A DNA stretch of 64,000 nt from Streptomyces cinnabarinus (lineage in GTDB: Bacteria > Actinomycetota > Actinomycetes > Streptomycetales > Streptomycetaceae). The stretch lies in the NCBI RefSeq assembly GCF_027270315.1, contig NZ_CP114413.1, forward strand, positions 1,054,001-1,118,000. Direction: 5' to 3'. A program made the translations under genes and the position numbers. Every line of letters begins with the position of its first letter. Position 1 is the stretch's first letter. Shown piece after piece: positions 49,631 to 58,729 of the stretch. Under the pieces are notes generated by a model that was given only the letters and a program-made list of their open reading frames with translations, did not search any database and had not been told where the DNA came from.

Positions 49631-50587
49631 ATGATCGCGAGTATGGCGCTGATCATGAGTGATGTGGACCGGTTCGAGGCAGCCAGGCCCCGGTTGGAGG
49701 CCATTGCCTACCGGCTGCTCGGTTCGGCGAGCGAGGCGGAGGACGCCGTGCAGGAGACGTTCCTGCGCTGGCAGGCGGCCGAGATCGAGCGGATCGAGGT
49801 GCCCGAGGCCTGGCTGACGAAGGTTCTCACCAACTTCTGCCTCAATCAGCTCACTTCGGCACGCGCGCGGCGTGAGACGTACGTGGGCAGGTGGCTCCCC
49901 GAGCCGCTGCTCGCCGGGGACCCGATGCTCGGCCCGGCCGACACCGCCGAACAGCGCGAGTCGGTGTCGTACGCCGTCCTCGTCCTGCTGGAGCGGCTGT
50001 CGCCCAACGAGCGGGCGGTGTACGTGCTGCGCGAGGCCTTCGACTACGCGCACCGCGAGATCGCCGAGATCCTGGACCTCACCGAGGCCGCCAGCCAGCA
50101 GATCTTCCACCGGGCCAAGAAGCACGTCGCGGAGGGCAAGGCGCGCACCGAGATCGACGAGGCGGCCGCCAAGAGGATCGTCGAGGAGTTCCTGGCCGCG
50201 GCGACCAGCGGCCGCACCGAGCCCCTGGTGCGCCTGCTCACGCAGGACGCCGTGTCGGTCGGTGACGGCGGCGGGAAGGTCCTGGCCCGCGCGAAGGCGT
50301 TCGAGGGCGCGCTCGCGGTCGCCAAGTTCCTGCGCGGCATGTTCAAGCCCGGCGAGGCCAAGCGTGCGCACGTCGGCGGGGCTCCCGACATCTATGCCAC
50401 GACCGCCAACGGAGGGCCCGCCATCGTGGCGGTCGTGGACGGCCGGATCGTCGGGATCGCCTGCCTCGAGGTCACCGCGGAGGGCATCGCCGCGGTCCGC
50501 AACCAGGTCAACCCCGACAAGCTCGCCCGCGCGACCCGGCAGTGGGCCGCAGCGGACCACCGGGAGCCCCCGCTCCACACCCTCTGA
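49631..50587 (+). CDS. ECF41-group sigma factor with SnoaL-like C-terminal domain
   Basis: 318 residues: sigma2 (RLLGSASEAEDAVQETFLRW), sigma4 (LLERLSPNERAVYVLREAF, EILDLTEAASQQIFHRAKKH) and a SnoaL-like extension. ECF41 marks are the linker motif YVGRWLPEPL, DGGGK near residue 212 and NPDKL near residue 294. The extension regulates the core sigma factor without a separate anti-sigma factor. The oxidoreductase gene downstream is the usual target of this group. Start ATG 49631, 49643 or 49655; none has a strong ribosome site. Confidence 0.9.
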   Translation: MIASMALIMSDVDRFEAARPRLEAIAYRLLGSASEAEDAVQETFLRWQAAEIERIEVPEAWLTKVLTNFCLNQLTSARARRETYVGRWLPEPLLAGDPMLGPADTAEQRESVSYAVLVLLERLSPNERAVYVLREAFDYAHREIAEILDLTEAASQQIFHRAKKHVAEGKARTEIDEAAAKRIVEEFLAAATSGRTEPLVRLLTQDAVSVGDGGGKVLARAKAFEGALAVAKFLRGMFKPGEAKRAHVGGAPDIYATTANGGPAIVAVVDGRIVGIACLEVTAEGIAAVRNQVNPDKLARATRQWAAADHREPPLHTL

Positions 50588-50590
50588 CGC

Positions 50591-50610
50591 GATGTGACGT
50601 GCTTCACATC
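50591..50610. promoter_or_regulatory. CRP/Rex-like palindrome GATGTGA-N6-TCACATC
   Basis: Perfect 7-bp arms with a 6-bp spacer. The inner TGTGA-N6-TCACA is the CRP-family core and also matches both half-sites of the Streptomyces Rex operator TGTGAACGCGTTCACA. It lies 4 bp after the sigma-factor stop and 90 bp upstream of the NDH-2-like gene. Confidence 0.65.
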
Positions 50611-50700
50611 CTGATCCTGTCAGGAATCGTCGGCCTGTCCGGTTCAAGGGGCGAAACCGCGCAAGGCAAGGGCGGAGCCCACGCAGACAGGAGCAGTCCG

Positions 50701-51900
50701 ATGAAGCACCGCATCGTCGTCCTCGGAGCCGGCTACACCGGAGCGACCGCGGCCGGCCGCCTCGCCAAGCGACTGCGCCGCGAGGACGTCACCATCACCC
50801 TCGTCAACGCCGAGCCCGACCTGGTGGAGCGCGTCCGCCTGCACCAGCTGGCGACCGGCCAGGATCTCCGGCCCCGGCCGTTCAGCGAGATGTTCGCGGG
50901 CACGGGCGTGGAACTGAAGCTCGCGAAGGTCACCGCCATGGACGTGGACTCCAAGGCGGTGACCGTCACCACCGCGGACGGCGCCGAGGAACTCGTCGCG
51001 TACGACACGCTCGTCTACGCCCTCGGCAGCGGCTGGAACGACCAGGGCGTGCCCGGCACCGCCGAACACGCCCACGAGCTCTCCAGCCGCCCCGGCGCCC
51101 TGCGCCTCCGCGAGCGCCTGGCCGCTCTCGAAGCGGGCCGGGGCGTGGTCGTGGTCGGCGGTGGTCTGACCGGTCTGGAGGCCGCGACCGAGATCGCCGA
51201 GTCCCGCCCCGACCTCGACGTCGCCCTGGCCGCCCGAGGCACGCTCGGCGACTGGCTCTCGGACAAGGGCCGCACGCACCTGCGCACGGTGGTGGACAAG
51301 CTCGGTATCACGGTCCACGAACGCACCGCGGTCGCCGCGGTGGCGGCCGACAGCGTCAAGACCGCCGACGGTACGGCCATTCCGGCCGCGGTCACGATCT
51401 GGACCGCCGGCTTCGCCGTCCACCCGCTCGCCCAGGCGACCGCCCTGGACGTCAATGAGCAGGGCCGGATCGTCGTCGACTCCACCATGCGCTCGGTCTC
51501 CCATCCGGACGTGTACGCCGTGGGCGACGCCGCGTTGGCCATGGGACCCGGTGACAAGCCGCTGCGCATGTCCTGCGCCTCGGGTGTCCCCATGGCCTGG
51601 CATGCCGCGGACACCATCGCCGCCCGACTCACCGGCGGCAAGCTCCCGAAGGGGTCCATCCGCTACGTCCAGCAGTGCATCTCCCTCGGCCGCAAGGAGG
51701 GCCTGATCCAGTTCGTCACCGCCGACGACCAAGCGGTCGACCGCGCCCTGACGGGCCGTATGGCCGCCCGCTACAAGGAACTGATCTGCAAGGGCGCGGC
51801 CTGGGGTGTCGCCAACCCGACCGCGGGCATACCGTCCCGGCGTCGGCGCATCCAGCGGCAGGGGACCGAGAGCCTCACGCGTGCGGAGGCGGCCGCCTGA
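50701..51900 (+). CDS. NDH-2-like pyridine-nucleotide-disulfide oxidoreductase
   Basis: 399 residues with a two-dinucleotide-fold layout. FAD motif IVVLGAGYTGATAAGRLAKR is at about residues 4-23, the NAD motif VVVVGGGLTGLEAATEIAE in the middle, then AVTIWTAGFAVHPLAQAT and SHPDVYAVGDAAL. It resembles type II NADH dehydrogenases or related quinone reductases. It sits after the ECF41 sigma factor, its likely regulator, and carries a CRP/Rex-like palindrome upstream. AGGAG precedes the ATG at 50701. Confidence 0.85.
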   Translation: MKHRIVVLGAGYTGATAAGRLAKRLRREDVTITLVNAEPDLVERVRLHQLATGQDLRPRPFSEMFAGTGVELKLAKVTAMDVDSKAVTVTTADGAEELVAYDTLVYALGSGWNDQGVPGTAEHAHELSSRPGALRLRERLAALEAGRGVVVVGGGLTGLEAATEIAESRPDLDVALAARGTLGDWLSDKGRTHLRTVVDKLGITVHERTAVAAVAADSVKTADGTAIPAAVTIWTAGFAVHPLAQATALDVNEQGRIVVDSTMRSVSHPDVYAVGDAALAMGPGDKPLRMSCASGVPMAWHAADTIAARLTGGKLPKGSIRYVQQCISLGRKEGLIQFVTADDQAVDRALTGRMAARYKELICKGAAWGVANPTAGIPSRRRRIQRQGTESLTRAEAAA

Positions 51901-52035
51901 ACTCACGCTCGCCACATCTGGGTTGGCCCCCATACGACGCCGCCGTTCCATGTGGTCCCAACCCATGGATGAGGCGCAGAAGGAACCGCACCATGGGGCA
52001 GCTCCGGCTCCCCCCTTCTGCCCTGGAGGCCACCC

Positions 52036-53421
52036 ATGCGCTTGTCCCGAGGTGTTCCGTTCGTCGCCACCACGCTGATCGCGGCGGCGCTCACCTGGCC
52101 GGCTCCCGCCGGAGCCGCGTCGGCAGGGGAGGAACACTGCGATCGCCAGGACCGGGTACGCGTCCCCGGCGCGGCCTTCCAACAGAGCGCCTGCCTCACG
52201 GACTTGACCACGACGGGGCTCGCCGGCACCCCGTACACGGACCTGGCCGACCAGGCGGGGCTGACGGCGGCCGGTACCCGTGTGCCGTCCGGCGTGCCAG
52301 GGATCCAGGTCGACGGCTACTTCCCGGACTCCTCGCGCTTCAACGCCACCCACGGCTGGAAGCACGACGCCCAGTTCGTCATCCGCCTGCCGGACCGCTG
52401 GAACGGCGACCTGGTCGTGACGGGCGCCCCGGGCACACGTCGGCAGTACGCGACGGACAAGGCGATCTCCGACCAGGTGCTCGCCCAGGGCTACGCGTAC
52501 GCGGCGACCGACAAGGGCAACAACGGCTCCGACTTCTACCGCGACGGTACCCGGCCCGGCGACGCGGTGGCCGAGTGGAACACCCGGACCACCCAACTCA
52601 CCCGCGCGGCCCGCAAGGCGGTGGCCCAGCGCTACGGACACGCCCCGCGTCGCACGTACATGACCGGTATCTCCAACGGCGGCTACCTCACCCGCTGGCA
52701 GCTGGAGAACCATCCGGAGCTCTACGACGGAGGCGTGGACTGGGAGGGCGCGCTGTGGACCGCTCACGGCCCCAACCTGCTGACCTCGCTGCCCACGACC
52801 GTGGCCCGGATGCTCGGTTCCGCGCGGGACGAGGATCTGTACGCGGTGGGCTTCGCGCGCGGGTCGGAGTTCCTGTGGCCGTACCACGAGAAGGCCTATT
52901 GGGGGGTCACGCAGAAGATCTACCGCGCCGAGTTCGATCCCTCGTACGCCCCGGCCTGCCCCGGCCCGTCTGCCGGGACCACCGCGGAGCAGATCCTCGC
53001 GCCCTGCGCCGAGGACGCCGTCTACGACTACGCGTCCCGCCCCGCCTCCGTCCACCGCGCGGTGGCCCGAGTCGCGCTGACCGGGCGGATCGGCAAGCCG
53101 CTGATCACCCTGCACGGCGATCTGGACACGCTGCTCCCGAAGGCGGCCGACTCCGATGTGTACGAGCGCATGGTCGGAACCGCCGGGCGGGGTGCGCTGC
53201 ACCGCTACTACACGATCGAGGGCGGCACCCACGTGGACGGGCTGTACGACAGCCACCCGGACCGGCTGCGGCCGATCCTGCCCTGCTACCGGTCGGCGTT
53301 CGACGCGCTGGTGTCCTGGGTTGACGGGGGCGTACGGCCGCCCGCGGACCGAGCCGTCGAAAGGCCCGCGGACGGCGACGTCGTCAACTCCTGCGCGCTG
53401 TCGGATCGAGCCCGGCACTGA
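52036..53421 (+). CDS. Secreted tannase/feruloyl-esterase-like alpha/beta-hydrolase
   Basis: 461 residues with a Sec signal peptide (MRLSRGVPFVATTLIAAALT, ending about residue 28). Likely catalytic residues are Ser in YMTGISNGGYLTRW (about 212), Asp in LHGDLDTLLP (about 362) and His in IEGGTHVDGLYDSHPDR (about 398). Cys are placed as in secreted esterases. It would release phenolic acids or hydrolyse esters outside the cell; poly- or oligo-hydroxyalkanoate hydrolysis is an alternative. A strong terminator follows at 53431. Confidence 0.78.
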   Translation: MRLSRGVPFVATTLIAAALTWPAPAGAASAGEEHCDRQDRVRVPGAAFQQSACLTDLTTTGLAGTPYTDLADQAGLTAAGTRVPSGVPGIQVDGYFPDSSRFNATHGWKHDAQFVIRLPDRWNGDLVVTGAPGTRRQYATDKAISDQVLAQGYAYAATDKGNNGSDFYRDGTRPGDAVAEWNTRTTQLTRAARKAVAQRYGHAPRRTYMTGISNGGYLTRWQLENHPELYDGGVDWEGALWTAHGPNLLTSLPTTVARMLGSARDEDLYAVGFARGSEFLWPYHEKAYWGVTQKIYRAEFDPSYAPACPGPSAGTTAEQILAPCAEDAVYDYASRPASVHRAVARVALTGRIGKPLITLHGDLDTLLPKAADSDVYERMVGTAGRGALHRYYTIEGGTHVDGLYDSHPDRLRPILPCYRSAFDALVSWVDGGVRPPADRAVERPADGDVVNSCALSDRARH

Positions 53422-53430
53422 GTCACCGGT

Positions 53431-53460
53431 CCGGGCGTCGGGAACTGTCCCGGCGCCCGG
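53431..53460. terminator. Bidirectional hairpin terminator
   Basis: Positions 53431-53443 pair with 53448-53460 as a 13-bp stem with one mismatch (T against G region) and a 4-base ACTG loop. It lies between the convergent esterase and 60-aa membrane-protein genes. Confidence 0.75.
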
Positions 53461-53472
53461 CGCCTACCGGCC

Positions 53473-53655
53473 TCAGCGGCCGAGTTCCTTGCGGGTCGCG
53501 CGGCGCAGCTTGCGCCGCTGCGAGGGGTCGAGTGCGAGGTACGCGGCGGCCGGGACGCCCAGGATGATCAGGAGCGCTGCCCACCAGGGCAGCCAGATGA
53601 GCAGAATGATCCCGGCCGCCGCACCTCCTGCGGCAATCTTGTGGTTCCTCGTCAT
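53473..53655 (-). CDS. Small hydrophobic membrane protein (60 aa)
   Basis: 60 residues: a long hydrophobic stretch (AAAGIILLIWLPWWAALLII, then LGVPAAAYLAL) that can span the membrane twice, and a basic cytoplasmic tail SQRRKLRRATRKELGR. Start ATG 53653-53655 is preceded by GGAGG. No family recognised; possibly a cell-envelope stress or anchoring protein. Confidence 0.65.
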   Translation of the reverse strand: MTRNHKIAAGGAAAGIILLIWLPWWAALLIILGVPAAAYLALDPSQRRKLRRATRKELGR

Positions 53656-53844
53656 GTGTGTCGCCTCCTCCGCGGCGCACTGCCGCTCTCTGCTCTCAAA
53701 ACGGGCACACGCTTCCCGCGGTTCCGGACCGCGACCCTGAGACGTCCCTGAGGTGTGCCCCCTACTGGTCCTCCTCCATGCCCTCTCACCCTCCCATGGC
53801 AGTGATGCGGAACACAGCCCTGTCATGCCGGATCGGGCCAGGCG

Positions 53845-56754
53845 GTGCTGTACCCTCGGCGACTCCGCTCGGTAGTCAAACTTGAGGAATACGCCATCGC
53901 TGCGCAGACGGTCCCCCCGGCAACCCCCTCCGAGATCTTCGAACTGACCCACTGTTGTGCCGTGTTCGTGCCCGGTGATCCGGCGCGCACCGGCAGGATC
54001 GCCTTCTGGCACTCCGGCTCCAACACCTCTCCCCTCGTGGAGGCGAAGTCGGCCGAGCACCTGACCGTGGTCGTGCCCGGCGACGACGGCGTGGAGCGCG
54101 TAAGCGTTCCGGCCGTCCTGCTGCCCGTGCGCGCCGCGTTGCCGGTACTGATCCGCGCGCGTGCCTCCGCGGAGGCACATCGAGCCGGCGCCTTCTGGGG
54201 CTCGGCGGCGGTACTGGCGCTGCAACTGACCGCGCGGGGGCTGCTGTTGCCCGGTCTGTCACCGGCGGACCACGACGCCTGGCGCGTGGGCCCTCTCGGC
54301 GCCGGGGACATCGAGCGGGTGCGTCGGCTCGCCGCGGCGATGCCGCCCGAGGCGCATGCCGTACCGCTCACGGCCACTGGGGCGCTGCGGCTGCCCGACC
54401 CGGAGCAGCTGCTGCGCGCCTTCCTGGACGCCGTCGCGGACACCCTGCCCCGCACACCGGCGGCCTCTTTGGTGACGGGTGGTGCCGCCTACGCCGCGCC
54501 GGAGCCGCAGCACGTGCCCGGGCATCGCGCGTGGGCGGCCGATGTCGCCGCGGGCCATGACGCCGGGGTCCGCCTGTCGCTGCGGATCGAGGTCCCCGGC
54601 CTGACCGACGCCACCACGCAGGACGCGGCGCCCGTCTTCCGCGCGGTCCTCCAGGTGCACGGTGTGAGTGATCAGGCTCTCGTCGCCGACGCCGCTCAGG
54701 TCTGGGCCGGGGCCTCCGCCTTCGGTCCCCGCGCACAGATGGACGCCCTGCTGGCGCTGCGCCGTGCGGCCCGCGCGTGGCCGCCGCTCGCCCCTCTGCT
54801 GTCAGCCACGGTTCCCGACGCCGTCGAACTGGCCGACGAGGAAGTCACCGACCTGCTCTCCACGGGCGCCCGGGCCCTGGCCGGGGCGGGCGTCGAGGTG
54901 CACTGGCCCAAGGAACTGTCACGCGAGCTCACCGCCCGCGCGGTGGTCGGCCCGCCCGAGGACGAACAGGGTCCCGCCGACCTGGCCTCCGACACGCCCT
55001 CATTCCTCTCCGCCGACGCGCTGCTCTCCTTCGACTGGCGGTTCGCGCTGGGGGATCAGCAGCTCACCCGCGAGGATCTGGACCGCCTGGCCGAGGCCCA
55101 CCGGCCCCTCGTACGGCTGCGCGACCAGTGGGTCCTGATCGATCCCGAGGAAGTGCGCCGGGCTCGCGGGCAGCAGGACCGCAAGGTGACGCCCGTCGAC
55201 GCGCTCAGCGCCGCCCTGACGGGTTCGACGGACGTCGACGGCCGCAGGGTCGAGGTGCGGCCCACGGGGTGGCTGGCGGCCCTGCGGGAGCGTCTGGCCG
55301 ACCCCGAGACACAGGAGTCGGTCCCGCAGCCCGCCGCGCTTGCCGCCACCCTGCGCGACTACCAGCGGCGGGGCCTGAACTGGCTGGCCCGCATGACCTC
55401 GCTCGGTCTGGGCTGCTGTCTCGCCGACGACATGGGACTGGGCAAGACCATCACGCTGATCGCGCTGCATCTGCACCGGCAGACCGACGACTCCTCGGCG
55501 GGTCCCACGCTGGTGGTGTGTCCGACGTCGCTGATGGGCAACTGGCAGCGCGAGATCGAGAAGTTCGCCCCCGGCACGCCCGTGCGCCGCTTCCACGGCT
55601 CCCGGCGCGACCTGGAGAGCCTCGCCGACGGGGAGTTCGTGCTCACCACCTACGGCACGATGCGCCTGGACGCGCACCGGCTCGGCGAGGTGCGGTGGGG
55701 CATGGTGGTGGCGGACGAGGCCCAGCATGTGAAGAACCCCTACTCGGCGACCGCGCGGGAGCTGCGCTCCATCGGCGCACGCGCGCGTGTGGCGCTGACC
55801 GGCACCCCGGTGGAGAACAACCTCTCGGAGCTGTGGGCGATTCTCGACTGGACGACTCCCGGGCTGCTCGGCCGCCTCGGCACGTTCCGCACGCGGTACG
55901 CGCAGTCCATCGAGGGCGGCCAGGACCCGGCCGCCGCCGAACGGCTCGCCCGGCTGGTCCGCCCGTTCCTGCTGCGCCGCCGCAAGGCGGATCCGGGCAT
56001 CGCGCCGGAGCTGCCGCCGAAGACCGAGACAGACCGCGCGGTGTCGCTCTCCAAGGAGCAGGCGGGACTGTACGAGGCGGTGGTGCGCGAGACGCTCGCG
56101 GAGATCGCCGAGGCCGACAGCATGGCGCGGCGCGGGCTGATCGTGAAGCTGCTGACGGGCCTGAAGCAGATCTGCAACCACCCGGCGCAGTACCTCAAGG
56201 AGGAGCGGCCGAGGATCGCCGGGCGCTCCGGGAAGCTGGAGCTGCTGGACGAGTTGCTGGACACGATCCTCTCCGAGGGGGCCGGGGTTCTGGTCTTCAC
56301 CCAGTACGTGCGCATGGGGCGCCTCATCGAGCGGCATCTGGCGGCCCGTGGGGTGAACTCGCAGTTCCTGCACGGCGGTACGCCGATCGCCGAGCGCGAG
56401 CGGCTGGTGCGCCGGTTCCAAGACGGTGAAGTGCCCGTCTTCCTGCTGTCGTTGAAGGCGGCCGGCACGGGCCTGAATCTCACGCGGGCCGAGCATGTCG
56501 TGCACTACGACCGCTGGTGGAACCCGGCCGTGGAGGCGCAGGCCACGGACCGCGCGTACCGGATCGGTCAGACGCGGCCCGTTCAGGTGCACCGGCTGAT
56601 CGCCGAGGGAACCATCGAGGACCGTATCGCCGACATGCTGAGCCGCAAGAAGGAGCTGGCCGACGCGGTGCTCGGCTCCGGTGAGGCGGCGTTGACCGAG
56701 CTGACGGACGCGGAACTGGCCGATCTGGTGGAGCTGCGAGGGGGCGCGCGATGA
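53845..56754 (+). CDS. SNF2-family helicase/translocase
   Basis: 969 residues. An N-terminal about 450-residue region (SNF2-associated, starting near PSEIFELTHCCAVFVPGDPA) precedes a Swi2/Snf2 ATPase: motif I LADDMGLGKTITLIAL at about 525-540, II VVADEAQHVKNPYSA, III ALTGTPVENNLSELW, IV-VI LVFTQYVRMGRLI, SLKAAGTGLNLTRAEHVVHYD, RAYRIGQTRPVQVHRLI. It translocates on double-stranded DNA. The 3' end overlaps the SWIM protein gene by 4 bp. The start is uncertain: GTG 53845 is the only good one in frame, and no ribosome site is visible. Confidence 0.88.
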   Translation: MLYPRRLRSVVKLEEYAIAAQTVPPATPSEIFELTHCCAVFVPGDPARTGRIAFWHSGSNTSPLVEAKSAEHLTVVVPGDDGVERVSVPAVLLPVRAALPVLIRARASAEAHRAGAFWGSAAVLALQLTARGLLLPGLSPADHDAWRVGPLGAGDIERVRRLAAAMPPEAHAVPLTATGALRLPDPEQLLRAFLDAVADTLPRTPAASLVTGGAAYAAPEPQHVPGHRAWAADVAAGHDAGVRLSLRIEVPGLTDATTQDAAPVFRAVLQVHGVSDQALVADAAQVWAGASAFGPRAQMDALLALRRAARAWPPLAPLLSATVPDAVELADEEVTDLLSTGARALAGAGVEVHWPKELSRELTARAVVGPPEDEQGPADLASDTPSFLSADALLSFDWRFALGDQQLTREDLDRLAEAHRPLVRLRDQWVLIDPEEVRRARGQQDRKVTPVDALSAALTGSTDVDGRRVEVRPTGWLAALRERLADPETQESVPQPAALAATLRDYQRRGLNWLARMTSLGLGCCLADDMGLGKTITLIALHLHRQTDDSSAGPTLVVCPTSLMGNWQREIEKFAPGTPVRRFHGSRRDLESLADGEFVLTTYGTMRLDAHRLGEVRWGMVVADEAQHVKNPYSATARELRSIGARARVALTGTPVENNLSELWAILDWTTPGLLGRLGTFRTRYAQSIEGGQDPAAAERLARLVRPFLLRRRKADPGIAPELPPKTETDRAVSLSKEQAGLYEAVVRETLAEIAEADSMARRGLIVKLLTGLKQICNHPAQYLKEERPRIAGRSGKLELLDELLDTILSEGAGVLVFTQYVRMGRLIERHLAARGVNSQFLHGGTPIAERERLVRRFQDGEVPVFLLSLKAAGTGLNLTRAEHVVHYDRWWNPAVEAQATDRAYRIGQTRPVQVHRLIAEGTIEDRIADMLSRKKELADAVLGSGEAALTELTDAELADLVELRGGAR

Positions 56755-58025
56755 GTCGCTACGACGGTGATCAGGACCTGGAGCGCACGTTCGCGGCGCT
56801 GCCTCCCGCGCACGGGAAAGGCTTCGCGCAGACGTGGTGGGGCCAGGCCTGGCTGAAGGCGCTGGAGGACACGGCGCTGGACTCCGCACAGCTCAAGGCG
56901 GGCCGCAGGCTCGCCCGCGCGGGAGCGGTGGGCGCGGTGTCTGTGCGCCCGGGGCGCATCACGGCCGTGGTCCAGGACCGCGACCGTACCCACCACCGCG
57001 CGGACGTCCTGCTGGAGGAGCTGTCCGGGGAGCAGTGGGACCGGTTCCTGGACATGGCCGTCGAGCGGGCCGGGCATGTGGCGGCGCTGCTGGACCGTGA
57101 CATGCCGCCGCACCTGGTCGAGGACGCGGCGGACACCGGCGTCGACCTGCTGCCGGGCTTGGGCGACCTGGAACCCGAGTGCGACTGCGGGGCATGGGAC
57201 CACTGCGCGCACACGGCGGCCCTGTGCTACCAGGTGGCGCGGCTGCTGGACCAGGACCCCTTCGTGCTGCTGCTGATGCGCGGACGGGCCGAACGCGCCC
57301 TGCTGGACGCCCTCCAGGCCCGCAGCACCGCGCCCGCCGAGGCCGCGGAGACCGCTCCCGAACCCGAGGGCGTGGACGCGGCGGAGGCGTTCGCGGCCGG
57401 GGACATCCTGCCGCCGCTGCCGGACCTCCCCGAACTCCCCGCGGAGCCCGGGGAACCGCCGTCCCTCGACACCGAGACCCCTCCCCCGCCCGGCACCGAT
57501 CCCGCGTCCCTGGAGTACCTCGCCGCCCGCACGGCAACGGAGGCACACCACCTGCTCGTCGACGTGCTACGCGCGGGCCCGCAGGATCCCGTGCCGGACG
57601 TGGAACTGCCGCTCGCCCAGGACGCGGTACGGCTCGCCCTCGGCGCTCCCGTGCCGACCGTGGCGGAGCGCCTCGCCGACGGTTCGGGGCGTACCGGGGA
57701 GCAGTTGGCCCTGGCGGTGCGGGCGTGGGAGTTCGGCGGGGCGGCCGGGACGGCCGTGCTGGAGGAGGAGTGGGCCGTGGACGGGGAAACGCTCGTACGC
57801 GCGCGTGCGGCTCTGGAGGCGGCCTGGGAAGAGGAGGAACGGCCGCAGTTGAGGGCGAAGGGCAACCGGTGGACGGCCGTCGGCACTTCCGGGCAGGTGC
57901 GGCTGGGACGGGACGGCCGCTGGTGGCCGTACCGGAAGGAGCGGGGCCGCTGGGTGCCGGCCGGCGGCCCGGCACAGGACCCGGCCACGGCACTGGCCTC
58001 GGCGGAGACCGGGCCGGAGGCGTGA
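56751..58025 (+). CDS. SWIM zinc-finger protein
   Basis: 424 residues. The SWIM finger CxCx(n)CxH is CDCGAWDHCAHTAALCYQ at about residues 144-161. The N-terminal part ADVLLEELSGEQWDRFLDMA leads to it, and a Pro/Glu-rich linker with helical C-terminal domain follows. SWIM proteins next to SNF2 helicases are a recurrent actinobacterial pair and presumably act as one complex on DNA or chromatin. Translationally coupled (ATGA) to the helicase. Confidence 0.88.
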   Translation: MSRYDGDQDLERTFAALPPAHGKGFAQTWWGQAWLKALEDTALDSAQLKAGRRLARAGAVGAVSVRPGRITAVVQDRDRTHHRADVLLEELSGEQWDRFLDMAVERAGHVAALLDRDMPPHLVEDAADTGVDLLPGLGDLEPECDCGAWDHCAHTAALCYQVARLLDQDPFVLLLMRGRAERALLDALQARSTAPAEAAETAPEPEGVDAAEAFAAGDILPPLPDLPELPAEPGEPPSLDTETPPPPGTDPASLEYLAARTATEAHHLLVDVLRAGPQDPVPDVELPLAQDAVRLALGAPVPTVAERLADGSGRTGEQLALAVRAWEFGGAAGTAVLEEEWAVDGETLVRARAALEAAWEEEERPQLRAKGNRWTAVGTSGQVRLGRDGRWWPYRKERGRWVPAGGPAQDPATALASAETGPEA

Positions 58026-58061
58026 TCCCAAGGGCGGGGCGGCGACAGTAGGTTGACGTTC

Positions 58062-58601
58062 ATGCGGAACTACGGCCCGGACGTGCTCACTGTCGCCGAC
58101 GAACTCGCCCAAGCGTACGTCGAGATCTTCACGGCGCCGCCCTGGGACGGGCGGGACGTCGACGAGACCCGCGCGAAGTTCCGCGAGCGCCTGGAGACCG
58201 ATGCGCGACGTCCCGGATTCCGGGCGGTCATCGAGTGGTCGGACGACGGCGAGATGGCCGGATTCGCCACGGGGTGGACGACCCGGGCACCGTTCCGCAC
58301 GGACCGCGCCTACGGAAAGGTGACCCGGCGCCTGGGCGCGGCCCGGATCGACGAGTTGCTGATGGGAACCACGGAGGTGGACGAGTTGGGCGTGCGGCCC
58401 CGCGCGCGGGGCACCGGGCTCGGCCGGCGCCTGCTGTCGGCGCTCGTCTCCACCGCGCCCGGCGGGCGTGCCTGGCTGCTCACCTGGGACCAGGCGCACG
58501 ACACCGTGCGGTTCTACCGCCACCTCGGCTGGCAGGAGCCCGAGCCGTCGCCCGGCGACGGGACGGACATCGTGGTCTTCCTGTCGCCGACGCCGTCCTG
58601 A
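58062..58601 (+). CDS. GNAT-family N-acetyltransferase
   Basis: 179 residues. The GNAT core reads VDELGVRPRARGTGLGRRLL (acetyl-CoA binding R/QxxGxG/A at RGTGLG), with the later AWLLTWDQAHDTVRFYRHLG. The start MRNYGPDVLTVADELAQAY matches ATG 58062. Substrate unknown. Confidence 0.85.
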   Translation: MRNYGPDVLTVADELAQAYVEIFTAPPWDGRDVDETRAKFRERLETDARRPGFRAVIEWSDDGEMAGFATGWTTRAPFRTDRAYGKVTRRLGAARIDELLMGTTEVDELGVRPRARGTGLGRRLLSALVSTAPGGRAWLLTWDQAHDTVRFYRHLGWQEPEPSPGDGTDIVVFLSPTPS

Positions 58602-58616
58602 CGTCCGGACCGGGGA

Positions 58617-58644
58617 GACGTCGGGTCGACGAGCGGCCGACGTC
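58617..58644 (+). terminator. Putative terminator after the GNAT gene
   Basis: GACGTCGG (58617-58624) and CCGACGTC (58637-58644) form a perfect 8-bp stem with a 12-base loop, 15 bp after the stop codon. No U-tract follows. Confidence 0.5.
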
Positions 58645-58729
58645 CTGCGTTCACGTGTTCGTCTCACGGCGTTCCGCACGGGGACCAAATCTGGCCGCTG
58701 TCACCGAACTTGGTCCTCAGGAGGCCCTG

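Noticed and set aside
50611..50640. An ECF41 promoter (TGTCACA with downstream CGTC) for the oxidoreductase
   Set aside because: TGTCA and CGTC occur but with wrong spacing, so I could not support it.
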